Below are positions 23,385-33,169 of a stretch of DNA of 64,000 nucleotides, in pieces. Below the pieces are notes generated by a model, which saw only the letters and a program-made list of their open reading frames with translations, searched no databases and was not told the origin of the DNA. Each line of letters starts with the position of its first letter. Position 1 is the stretch's first letter. The position numbers and the translations under genes were made by a program. The stretch comes from Mesostigma viride (taxonomy: Eukaryota; Streptophyta; Mesostigmatophyceae; Mesostigmatales; Mesostigmataceae). The stretch lies in the NCBI GenBank assembly GCA_009746045.1, contig RPFO01000213.1, positions 6,590,109 to 6,654,108 on the forward strand. Direction: 5' to 3'.

Positions 23385-23880
23385 CCCCTTAGTTGGGCTG
23401 GGCTCTGATAGATCACGGTGGTGCAGGTGCCCTTGGTGCACCTAGAGCAGGTGGCAGTTTACATTCCCCCACCTGCAGGAAGTAGCCCAGAGTGTATTAA
23501 AAGCCATTAATTAATTATTAATTAATTATCAACATCACTCCGTTGGGAGTAGATGTAGCACATAGCCCTGAGAAGGGGCATATGGCTTTTAATACATTCT
23601 AGGCTACTTCATGCAAGGGTGGGAATGTAAGCTACCCCTGCTCTAGGTGCACCAAGGCACCTGCACCCTCATGATGTATCGCGCTATGCCCAGTTAAGGG
23701 GGAGCGTGGCATGTGGGGGAAGATCATCATGGCTATACAGGAGCTATGGCATGGCTTCTCAGCAGAGAGTGACTCCCTGCATGGGCACAACATTACTAAA
23801 TAAGGCTAGGCATCGTCTGGAGTGTGGCTCATCATAGGCACACATGTACATGACTAAAAGAGGCATGTACATGATTAAAA
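23385..23880. mobile_element. Tail-to-tail pair of non-LTR 3'-end modules around (TTAA)n
   Basis: A plus-oriented 3' module (landmarks GGTGCACCTAGAGCAGG and CTGCAGGAAGTAGCCCAGA) ends in a TTAA array at 23506-23530. From there a minus-oriented module starts with ACTCCGTTGGGAG and runs through GAGAAGGGGCATATGGC and GGCTACTTCATGCAAGGG to about 23880. The same module recurs at about 29270-29430, 31790-31905, 33170-33370 and 59760-59975. Confidence 0.7.
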
Positions 23881-23892
23881 GCCATATGCCCC

Positions 23893-24530
23893 ATTAATTA
23901 ATTAATTAATTAATTAGACTCCTGCTCCCGTTGGGGAGTCACGGAGCATTAACCCCGATGGGTGGATGGATGGGTGCAAACAGTCCTACCGGTCTAATCT
24001 ATCGACATCAGCTACCTACGACATCTATCTAACAGCATTCTAACTACAACATCTATCTAGACAGCCTAACGATGCCCTAGGGGAGCTGTCTGGCGTGCCT
24101 CCCACGGGTTTGCACACGCGGGCGCTTCCCCACAGGGGGGGCTCGTTGTCCTCTATGACCTGGGCCCACTTGGCCTTGGCCATCATCTTCTTCCAAATCA
24201 CGGAGAGGCCTAGGCCCCCCATGTCCTCTACTAGCTGTTCTTTGAAGGTGCGGGCCTTGCGGCGTCTAACATCAGGGGGCCCGGCCCACGTCAGGAGGTG
24301 CCGGCCAGGCTAAGCTGGTCGCAGTCCTGCGGGGGGGCCACGTGAGGTGTCTACCTGGTTGGTGCGAGCTAGGTGCCCTACTAGCTGCAGGCGCCGCTGC
24401 TTAATGGTGCTGGTGATATATGGCATGCCCTGGTACAGATATGCCCCATCATTTATGATAGCATCCATCCGACGAGCCACGAGCCACGAGGTAGCCATGG
24501 CTGACGGCGGAGCTCATAACTTTCACGTTT
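23893..24530 (-). pseudogene. Non-LTR retrotransposon ORF2 C-terminal fragment
   Basis: After a TTAA array (23893-23916) and an inverted CTCCCGTTGGGGAG end, the minus strand encodes an RT C-terminal region. GMPYITSTIKQRRLQLVGHL leads to a TAG at about 24310, then the same frame continues with TFKEQLVEDMGGLGLSVIW and a tail to 24040. QRRLxxxGHLARTxQVDT recurs in the copies at 29.6 and 30.6 kb, so one family is involved. 5' truncated, with one in-frame stop. Confidence 0.7.
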
Positions 24531-24631
24531 GAGCACCGAATTTAGCCGTGAATATCACTATCGCTTCGTCTTTCTAAGACGCACATGCTGATATAATTTT
24601 CCGAATCTAAAACGCAATATATATATATATT

Positions 24632-25330
24632 TGGCATGGGGGGCCAACAGAATCAGAATTGGTATTTGTATTTGCACACTGTCCTCCTGACGGTGGTGCT
24701 CGCCATGATTCGGTCGGTTTTCCCCCACGCGAACATCCGGTCCGAGGATGCGGATGGCGCTGCCTTCTATTCCCCCAACCACCGGCCTGACATCGTGGTG
24801 CTGGACTTTGAGGGGGGTGGCCGGCATCTGCTTATCGACGTTTCGGTGGCGCGGCCCTTGGCTCTTAGCCACGTGGCTGGGGCCTCCCTCACGGCAGGTT
24901 ACACGGCGGACCGGGCGGAGCGGGCCAAGCTCCTGGCCTACGGCGCCGTCGGGCACCATCGTGTGGTGCCCTTTGTCCTGGAGGAGTTTGGGGCCATGGG
25001 GCCCCTGACCTCCGCCTTCTTCAAGGAGTGTTGCCGGCTCCGGGAGGACCGGCTGGACCTGGAGGGCCAGCGGGCCTCATGGTCGGCGCGGACCTGGACG
25101 TCATATTGGCGTGACAGCGCTTGTCGGTGGCGCTGACTCGGGCCATGGCTGACATCATGCTCCGCCGTACGCGGGCTGATTTTGCGGTGCAGCAGGGCTA
25201 TTAGGTTCCTCCCGTTAGGAGTTTCCATTGGTCTTATCGTAGTATAGAGATTTGACATGGCTCTGTATATAGGTTTATAGCTGGGCGTTTGCTTTGGTTT
25301 GAGTGATTTCACTCTGCTGTAAGTAATTAT
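24632..25330 (+). pseudogene. REL-endonuclease 3' fragment of non-LTR element, copy A
   Basis: A 5'-truncated copy of the restriction-like endonuclease domain seen at 25495-26061. It includes RPDIVVLDFEGG, then LLIDVSVARP and a downstream AERAKLLAYG Lys, fitting a PD-(D/E)XK core. Compared with the inverted copy it carries two extra bases near 25112 that shift the frame. A (TA)n run (24615-24630) precedes its 5' end, and its 3' end reaches the AT-rich centre of the palindrome. Confidence 0.75.
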
Positions 25331-25378
25331 ATTATTATAATATATATATATATATATTTTAAAAATATAAATACTTAC
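25322..25378. repeat. AT-rich centre of the REL palindrome
   Basis: TAATTATATTATTATAA followed by TATATATA and TTTTAAAAATATAA separates the two inverted element 3' ends. Each arm ends in the same sequence (GAGTGATTTCACTCTG then TGTAAGTA). Confidence 0.8.
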
Positions 25379-27651
25379 AACAGAGTGAAATCACTCAAAC
25401 CAAAGCAAACGCCCAGCTATAAACCTATATACAGAGCCATGTCAAAGCTCTATACTACGATAAGACCAATGGAAACGCCTAACGGGATCGGAACCTAATA
25501 GCCCTGCTGCACCGCAAAATCAGCCCGCGTACGGCGGAGCATGATGTCAGCCATGGCCCGAGTCAGCGCCACCGACAAGCGCTGACGCCAATATGACGTC
25601 CAGGTCCGCGCCGACCATGGGGCCCGCTGGCCCTCCAGGTCCAGCCGGTCCTCCCGGAGCCGGCAACACTCCTTGAAGAAGGCGGAGGTCAGGGGCCCCA
25701 TGGCCCCAAACTCCTCCAGGACAAAGGGCACCACACGATGGTGCCCGACGGCGCCGTAGGCCAGGAGCTTGGCCCGCTCCGCCCGGTCCGCCGTGTAACC
25801 TGCCGTGAGGGAGGCCCCAGCCACGTGGCTAAGAGCCAAGGGCCGCGCCACCGAAACGTCAATAAGCAGATGCCGGCCACCCCCCTCAAAGTCCAGCACC
25901 ACGATGTCAGGCCGGTGGTTGGGGGAATAGAAGGCAGCGCCATCCGCATCCTCGGACCGGATGTTCGCGTGGGGGAAGACCGACCGAATCATGGCGAGCA
26001 CCACCGTCAGGAGGACAGTGTGCAAATACAAATACCAATTCTGATTCTGTTGGCCCCCCATGCAGGCAAGGTAGTGAGTCCCCGTGGGATCCAGCGGCTA
26101 GTGCCCACAGCTACCACAAGGCCGCCCGGCCGGAACAAGAGGCTGCGGGGCAAATAGCTGGTGCCGGAGCGCCACCGAGTAGTGGCTGGGAGCCAAGGCG
26201 AATGGGGGGGCCATGGGAAGAGCACGAAGGTACGCCGAGCCCACACTCCGCAAGGAAAGCGAGAACAGCCACGCACGTCCCTGGGCGTTGAGGTCCGCGA
26301 AAAGAGCAATCCAATCAGCCGTGTGCAGAATACCCGCGTAGGTTTTCTGGTGTTTATCGATGACGCGAGCAGGGAATGCGGCGGGAGATTGAACGGAGGC
26401 GACCGAGGGAGTGCCGCGAGGGAGGTGGCGCTGTACCGCCTGAGCGGCACGGACGGGAGAACAGGCCTGCTGGATCTCAGCATAGGCCTCCTGGATGGCG
26501 GTGACGAAGGGCAAAGGGCTGCTGGGGTCCAGGAGGTCAGGCGCTGCCGTAGCCAAAAGGGGCAGGAGCCGGCAGCTTTCCGCCCACGACTGAGCGACGG
26601 AGCCCAAAAATGCTGCTGGGGCCAGCCGGGCGGCACGAGTCAGACCGCAGCCACCCATCCGTGCAGGCAGGGAGGCAATGCGAATAGCATGTGGCGGGAG
26701 GTCGGGGCCCGGGACCAGCTGCGCCAAGGCCGACTGGATGCGTTCGTCGTGGCCCTCGGCGGCCAGCCGGACCTGAGCCGGAAGAGCGCCCCGGAGCCAG
26801 TGAACGACGCGAGGGTGAGCGCAAAACCACAGAAGCAGACCCTTGGTCTGCGAATCATGAAGGCGCGCAATCAAGGGCAGTACCTCAGTGCGTGCCTCGA
26901 GGGCGGCCCGCAGAGCATCGATGACAAACGCGGGGTCGCCAACCGGAACGCCGAGGACATCCAACCCATGGAGGCGCTCGTCCCGGCCCAAGAGCTGGGG
27001 CGGAAAGCCGGAGCAATCACCTTGGGGCGAGTACACCGCGCACTTTGCCAGGGTCAACTGGAGGTTGATGTCGGCCACCGCGGTCTGCAGTGCCAGCAGA
27101 GCCGCGGTGGTGTCCGGCACAGGGCCCAGAAGGTAGATATCATCCAAGTAGGCCTGAATAGCGACCGCCGGGTGGGCAGCATGGACCGCTTGGAGGCAAC
27201 CCTGGAGGGGGGCGGCAAAGTACAGGGGTCCCAGGGGGTCCCCTTGCTGGGTGCCCGACCGCGACAGCAGGCCGCCGCGAGTGCCGTCCTCCATGATGTG
27301 AACCAGTTGGCCGGGCTGGCCGTAGCACACGGCTGTCCAAGCGTACAAGTCCTCGAAGGACTCCATGACGGCCGCAAACATGCTGGCGCGGGACAGACTG
27401 TTGAACGCGTTGTGGCAGTCGACCTTGACGACAGCGTGGGTGGGGTGGGCCTCGAGGTAGGCCTGCACCGAATGGATGAGGATATCCGCCCCGCCTGGAG
27501 TCGTCACCCCCAGCTGGGCCGCCACCGAGGTCTCACCCGCTGCGAGGGGCGGGCAGAAAAAGGCACGGAGCTCGGGCGCCTTTTGGCGGCAGATCACTTT
27601 GCCCACGAGCTTGCGGAGCACCTCACCGCAGGCGATCGGGCGCACCTTGCC
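25375..27651 (-). pseudogene. Non-LTR retrotransposon: reverse transcriptase plus REL endonuclease, copy B
   Basis: Minus-strand coding remnant. RT motifs: RPIACGEVLRKLVGKVI, VKVDCHNAFNSLSR, GTQQGDPLGPLYFA and the catalytic AYLDDIYLLG. Next comes a C-x2-C ... H-x3-C zinc finger and then a PD-(D/E)XK-type endonuclease (RPDIVVLDF, LLIDVSV, and a Lys further on), ending at 25495. A single TAG at 26098-26100 interrupts the frame inside the zinc finger; the frame is otherwise continuous from RT into endonuclease. The 5' end is truncated at about 27650 next to TATATATA, losing the N-terminus and first RT motifs. Architecture fits the R2/R4/CRE-like REL class. The 500-residue antisense ORF is a shadow. 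Confidence 0.85.
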
Positions 27652-27659
27652 CTATATAT

Positions 27660-29050
27660 ATGACGAGCAAACGTCCCTTGACGCAACGCAGTTTGGCGGA
27701 TGCGCTCGGCCATGAAAATCCATCTGCAGCTCAGGCTGCAGCTTCGCTCTCAGGTCCGGCAGGCAGCGGTGACACTAGTCGTGCACTGGTGGTCGCCCAG
27801 CAACCTCCCGGGCTTAATGCCTCGCCATCGGCATCGCCTGACCCGAAACGCACCCGCTCAGCCGACAAAACAGGAGGGTCCCGCCCCTCTGAACCGCGCT
27901 TTCGGCCCAAACCTTTCCAGGTCGATGATCACGACTGCATGGACCAACATGTCCCCGGACGATGCTATGCACTGCATCTTCTACGGGGACTACGCCTCGC
28001 TATACGACCTGTGCCTCCATCTCTACGACAAAGATCGCCTCCTCTGCGGCAACGGCAGCCGCTGGACCAACCACAGCATGCTGTTCGGCTGCCCCCGCCC
28101 CCAGCTCCAGCACGCCATCCTCAACTCCCTTCTCCAGCGCTCTGACGGCGAGATCTGGGCTCCATCCATCTCCGCCCCCGCCCTCCGCTCCATCCTCACG
28201 GAAGTCTTTCAGCAGCACGTGACCCCCCTTGCTGCCGACGTCGCAGCAATGGGTGGCGCGCTGGCTGCTGAACTTCCTCACATTTCCACCGCCGCCGCCT
28301 CCACCTCCACTGCCATTTCCGCCTCCACTGCCGACATCAAAGCCCAGCTCCTCGACCTCGACAAACGCCTTCAAGCCACCGCCACCGCCCTTGAGAGCTT
28401 GCATGACACCGCCGGCCTCACCGCCCAGGCGGTGAAGGACATCGCCGCCCAGCCGGCGCCTGCTGGCCCGGCCCGCGGCGATGCTCCCTCCACCTGCATG
28501 GGCGGACGCGCTTAAGCATCACACCACCTCCACCACCTCCACCATCACGGCACAACTCAAGCAACAAGCCCTCGACCTTCGCGAGGAAGCGGACATCGCC
28601 AGGCGCAGCCACAAGGTCATCGTCAAGCACTTCGACCAGCCGGCAGGTGAGACCTCCACGAGCCTTCTTGAGGCATTTAAGCGCGACATTTTTGCCCCCA
28701 TGCTACTCACTGGTGAGCTGGACATGTCGGCTGTCCGCCTCCCCCGCGCGCGGGGTAAGGCTGGCCCGGCACCCGTGCTCCTCACCTTTGAGTACATGGC
28801 GGACAAGCTGTCGTTCCTTAAATGCCGCAAGAAGCTCTCGGAGACTCGCTTCACGCTGGACGACGACTCTGGCCCAGCAACAGCGGCTACGCGAGCTATG
28901 GCCGACCTACCTTCAGCTCCGGCAGAGCGCCAGGGGGAAGCCGGTATACTGCTAGGGGGGCGGTCATCCACGTTGACCACAAGCCCTGGCAGGCCCCTCC
29001 TGCCACCTCAGACTAGGGAATATATACCAGTAGTGCAGATTAGTCAGGCT
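27660..29050 (+). pseudogene. LINE ORF1-like gene, frameshifted
   Basis: Starts with MTSKRPLTQRSLADALGHE at 27660 and shifts frame near 27940 into a long segment (DDAMHCIFYGDYASLYDLC, then DIKAQLLDLDKRLQATATAL, a helical stretch). It shifts again near 28490 (TTSTITAQLKQQALDLREEA) and once more near 28870. The C-terminal pattern, LSFLKCRKKLSETRF then QQQRLRELWP and AVIHVDHKPW, resembles the C-terminal region of LINE ORF1 proteins, which bind element RNA. An inverted second copy lies at 33600-34600. Family assignment is inference; at least three frameshifts make it non-functional. Confidence 0.65.
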
Positions 29051-29437
29051 TAGCCTATCATGTGGCCCACGCGCATGTGCGCCCATAATGGCCCCCATGG
29101 ATGATGCCTCCAGAATTTCGCCAAGCCCTGCCTACTATAATGGGACCCCCATGGATGTCGCATTAAGAATTTAGCCCTGCTATGCCATGCAGAGAGATGC
29201 TCTCTGTCGAGAAGCCATGCCCTAGCTCTTGTATAGCCATGATGATCTTCCCCCACATGACATGCTCCCCCTTAGCTGGGCATAGCGTGATAGATCATGA
29301 GGGTGCAGCAGGTGCCCTGGTGCACCTAGAGCAAGGGTAGCTTACATTCCCACCCTTGCAGGAAGTAGCCTAGAATGTAATTTAGGCCATATGCCCCTTC
29401 TCAGGGATATTAAAATTAATTTAAATTAAATTATAAC
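29050..29437 (+). mobile_element. 3' untranslated module following the ORF1-like gene
   Basis: Runs from GTGGCCCACGCGCATGTGCG (29062) through GCAGGAAGTAGCCTAGAATG to an AT-rich tail TTAAAATTAATTTAAATT (29409-29432). The same unit is repeated at 31555-31905 and, inverted, at 33170-33600, and stands alone at 59530-59975. Confidence 0.75.
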
Positions 29438-30160
29438 ATGCCTCCGTACTGGCGCTCGAAGGGCCTGAACGGGCACCGCAAGCGCATGCTCTTCAAGGTC
29501 CTCGTCCTCACGGTGCTCACGTATGGCGCCGAGGCGTGGACCCTCCCCCCCAAACTGGCAGCTCGGCTCGACGGCACAGTTTACAGGATGCTCCGGCAGG
29601 TCCTTAATGTAGGTTTTTCCGAGCGTCCGTCATCAGAGTCTCTGTATCATGGCATGCCTCGTGTTTCGGACGAGATTAGACAGCGTAGGATAGCATTTGT
29701 AGGACACCTTGCACGCACCAGCCAGGTCGACACCACCCTTGGTCTGGCCGGCCCCCAGCGGCTTAATTGGACAGCCAGGGCGGCACATTCTGACCTGGCC
29801 TGGCCCCAAGGACATTCCCAAAAGGGTAGGGAAACCTGTCACCAACTACGTTCAGATGCTGCTGGACGACCTCGTGGTCCCAGCCCAGTTTGAGCACCGC
29901 ATCCACTCTCTCTCCCGTCTTTGGACTGCCATGCAGGACAAGACGCGGTGGAAGAAGATTGTCAAGGCACACACGCCCGACCCTGTGGGCAAGCCACCTC
30001 CCCCCAAGCGGAGGAGGCGTTTTGATGAGTAGTGCAGTTAGGATTTTCTAGATAGAGTTAGGATAGTTCGATCACGCGGCTTCCTCCACCCCATCCATCA
30101 TGAAATATGTGCTACATGACCTCCCCACGGAGGCATGTTATAATTTAATTTAATTTAATT
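29438..30160 (+). pseudogene. Non-LTR ORF2 C-terminal fragment, plus arm of inverted pair
   Basis: Encodes LTYGAEAWTLPPKLAARLDG and RIAFVGHLARTSQVDTTLGL, then after a frameshift near 29755 PGRHILTWPGPK and LVVPAQFEHRIHSLSRLW, ending at about 30030. YGAEAW and RRxxxxGHLxR are typical of the region following the RT domain in several LINE clades. The 3' end has CTCCCCACGGAGGCATG and a TTTAATTTAATT tail, which meets the inverted arm. Confidence 0.75.
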
Positions 30161-30790
30161 TTTTTTAATGCCTCCGTTGGGAGATCATGTAGCACATACT
30201 CCATGATGGATGGGTGCATGGGGTGAAGGAAGCCGCGTAATCGAACTATCCTAACTCTACTAAGCTATCTAGTCTAGAAAATCCTAAGTACACTACTCAT
30301 CAAAACGCCTCCTCCGCTTGGGGGGGGAGGGGGTTTGCCCACAGGGTCGGGCGTGTGCGCCTTGACAATCTTCTGCCACCGCGTCTTGTCCTGCATGGCA
30401 GTCCAAAGACGGGAGAGAGAGTGGATGCGGTTCTCAAACTGGGCTGGGACCACTAGGTCGTCCAGCAACATCTGGATGTAGTTCGTGACAGGTTTCCCTA
30501 CCCTTTTGGGAATGCCCTTGGGGCCAGGCCAGGTCAGAATGTGTCGCCCTGGCTGCATGGCCAAGCCGCTGGGGGCCGGCCAGACCAAGGGTGGTGTCGA
30601 CCTGGCTGGTGCGAGCAAGGTGTGCTACAAATGCTATCCTACGCTGCCTAATCTCGTCCGAAATACGAGGCATACCATGATACAAAGACTCTGATGACGG
30701 ACGCTCGGAAAACCCTACGTTAAGGACCTGTCGGAGCATCCTGTACAGTAGACCGTACTCAGGGATATGTGCTACATATACTCCCAACGG
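30160..30790 (-). pseudogene. Non-LTR ORF2 C-terminal fragment, minus arm of inverted pair
   Basis: Inverted near-copy of 29590-30150: LYRMLRQVLNVGFSERPS, HLARTSQVDTTLGLAG, then in a second frame PGRHILTWPGPKGI and ENRIHSLSRLWTAMQ. The frame change falls at the same place as in the plus arm. It starts directly at the shared AT-rich centre with ATGCCTCCGTTGGGAG. Confidence 0.75.
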
Positions 30791-31440
30791 AGTTATGTTT
30801 CTAATTACTGATTAATAAATGCCCCTTCTCAGGGCTATATGTGCTACATATACTCCCAACGGAGTTATGTTCTTAATTAACCCATTTAATTAATTAATTA
30901 ATTAATTAATCGTCGTTGCCCAGTGGACTGGGCCCACAAACCCACCGCCAGCAAACCCATCGCCAAGCGCCTCACCAGAGCGCCCAAGAAATCCTGCCAC
31001 GAAAACAAATGGAGCCACTTCCTCCCAAGCCACGACTTCTTTTCTTTCAGCGCCTGGCTGGCCCTGACGAAGAAAGAATGCGGCAAAATAGTCAAGTTCT
31101 TAATTAGCAAAGGAAGGCAAGCGCACGGGGCACGGCTCATGGGACTGCGCCCAGCTCAGCCTGGCCGCGGCACCTCCTTACGTTGGCCGGGCCCCGCAAT
31201 GCCAGACGCCGCATGCAAGGCACGCACCTTCAAAGAACAGCTAGTAGAGGACATGGGGGGCCTAGGCCTCTCCGTGATTTGGAACTCGATGATGGACAAG
31301 GCCAAGTGGGACCAGGTCATAGAGGACAACGAACCCCCTCCCGTACGTGGGGAATTACTTAAATTAATTAATTAATTGATTGATTGATTAAGAACATAGC
31401 TCCGTGGTGGGGAGCATATGTAACACATAGCCCTGAGCCT
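30790..31440 (+). mobile_element. Patchwork of non-LTR 3' ends and an ORF2 fragment
   Basis: Two plus-oriented ends (ATACTCCCAACGGAGTTATG near 30779 and 30859) lead to a TTAA array (30887-30910). Then comes a short ORF2 piece (30923-31375) containing FKEQLVEDMGGLGLSVIW and AKWDQVIEDNEPP, homologous to 24.1 kb. It closes with another TTAA/TTGA array (31360-31392) and an inverted end module. Confidence 0.65.
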
Positions 31441-31910
31441 GTGTACTGGAGGGGGGCGGTCATCCACGTTGACCACAAGCCCTGGCAGGCCCCTCCTGCC
31501 ACCTCAGACTAGGGAATATATACCAGTAGTGTAGATTAGTCAGGCTTAGCCTAGCATGTGGCCCACGCGCATGTGCGCCCATAATAGCCCCCATGGATGC
31601 TGCCTTCCGAATTTAGCCACACCCTGCCTATAATGGGACCTCCCATGGATGTTGCAATAAGAATTTAGCCCTGCTATGCCATGCAGAGAGACGCTCTCTG
31701 TTGAGAAGCCATGCATGCCCTAGCTCTTGTATAGCCATGATGATCTTCCTCCCCCGTGCCGGCCGGGATCGATCCCCTTAGTTGGGTCGAACCCGAGACA
31801 GCATGGTGGTGCCGGTGCCCTTTCAAGAGGCACCTAGAGCAAGTGTTGCTTACATTCCACTCTTGCAGGAAGTAGCCCAGAATGTATTACAAGCCATATG
31901 CCCCTTCTCC
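31441..31910 (+). mobile_element. Partial copy: ORF1-like C-terminus and 3' module
   Basis: Matches 28955-29400: GTCATCCACGTTGACCACAA, then GAATATATACCAGTAGTG, then GTGGCCCACGCGCATGTGCG and the module to ATGCCCCTTCTCCGGGG. A short extra CCGTGCCGGCCGGGATCGAT segment interrupts it near 31755. Confidence 0.7.
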
Positions 31911-32039
31911 GGGGTGGCTGAGGGTACGTGCTGGGGCCTGGCCGGGGCAGCGCCGGGGGTCGCTTGCCAGGGCTTGTGGCCGACGTAGATGGCCGCCCCC
32001 TTTCACTACACCGGCTTCCCCGCCGCGGTCTGCCGGAGC

Positions 32040-32330
32040 TGGAGGTAAAATTAAACTAAATTACATTAAATTATATAACATGACTCCGGCGTTGGGAGAT
32101 CATGTAGCACATATTCCCTGGCTTGCTGCATGGATGGGTGGAGGTGGGCGAAGCCGCGAAACCGAACTATAGTCTAACTCTAAGCTCATCATCTAATCTA
32201 TCGATCGAAAACCCTAACTATACTAGTGACTCAGCAAAGCGCCCCTTCCTCTTGGGGGGGGGGGCCTTGCCCACAGGGGCTGGCGTGTGGGCCTGGACAT
32301 ATTGTGGAAGACGATTGAATCGTCTTCCAC
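32040..32330 (-). mobile_element. Inverted non-LTR 3' end fragment
   Basis: AT-rich tail (32047-32080), then ACTCCGGCGTTGGGAGATCATG and AACCGAACTATAGTCTAACT, matching the 30170-30330 arm in the same orientation. It ends in a degenerate version of the PVGKPP coding end. Confidence 0.65.
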
Positions 32331-32351
32331 CCTCTTCGTGTTCTGCATGCA

Positions 32352-32581
32352 TATCAAAGAGACAACCAGCGCAGGCCAGAAATCGGGAGAATCCGGACCA
32401 TGGTAGCTCGAGCCTGCCGTTATCTTTTCCGCGTTTTCGAGTCGTTCAGGATGATGAAGATGAATGGTGATGGAAATGTGTATCCTTGTGCATTGAAATT
32501 ATGGCTGGCTTACGTGTGGAGCGACTAGATGACCTAGACGGTGGGGCCGGAAACAGCATGCTTGATCAGGGCGTGTGTTTC
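32352..32581 (+). repeat. Dispersed ~230-bp repeat, copy 2
   Basis: Near-copy of 1256-1488 (ABCA intron), same orientation, high identity. It is flanked by non-LTR fragments here, which suggests it is mobile or was carried by a mobile element. Confidence 0.75.
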
Positions 32582-32688
32582 TAGCCTAACTGGCCGGGAG
32601 TGTCTAGTGGTGAGCACCATTGCTGCGATCGCTCTCCCACCATTTACGAGGAAATACCCGCAAATGGAAAACCACTGAAAAGGTCTAG

Positions 32689-33149
32689 CTAGTCAGTCAT
32701 CACGTTAGCCATGCCATGATTCCAAACGTCCAAGAACTGCACACGGTGCAAAGGCAAAAAGCCGGAGGACAGCACTTTCAAATCGGTGCGGCGGGAACCA
32801 AAAGCCCGCGGATGCCAGAAAACATCGTGTTGCGGCAGCGACGCGACGATGTGGACAACGAATCCAGTGCCAAGCTCGGAACGGCCGCAAAGGAGATCTG
32901 GCATCACAGGGTTCAGATGTGCGGAGATACTATGCGATCCAGCCGGTCCACGACCTGTTTGTAGAGCTTGTGCCAAGGGGCAGCACCGAACAGATGTGGG
33001 TGACGTTGCAAAAAACATCGGACTTGACGGAGCATAATGGCTCGGTCATAGTCTTTGACCAATAAACGCTGCAAGAGTTCAACAAGAGTCGTGATGAAAT
33101 CAACACGATAAGAACAAAGACGCATGCATATAGCTAGCAGTCGATCCAA
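32689..33149 (-). pseudogene. Unidentified coding remnant
   Basis: On the minus strand 32913-33149 reads as a plausible protein (VELLQRLLVKDYDRAIMLRQ, then HPHLFGAAPWHKLYKQVVDR). After a stop and frame change, 32705-32890 reads RAWHWIRCPHRRVAAA. Its amino-acid make-up is protein-like, but I do not recognise the family. Given the neighbours, a retroelement remnant is likely. Confidence 0.3.
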
Positions 33150-33169
33150 GCAAGCTAAGAGAGGGAGTG

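Noticed and set aside
26161..27663. 500-residue plus-strand ORF
   Set aside because: Exact antisense of the reverse transcriptase ORF, which has the catalytic motifs; GC-rich shadow frame.
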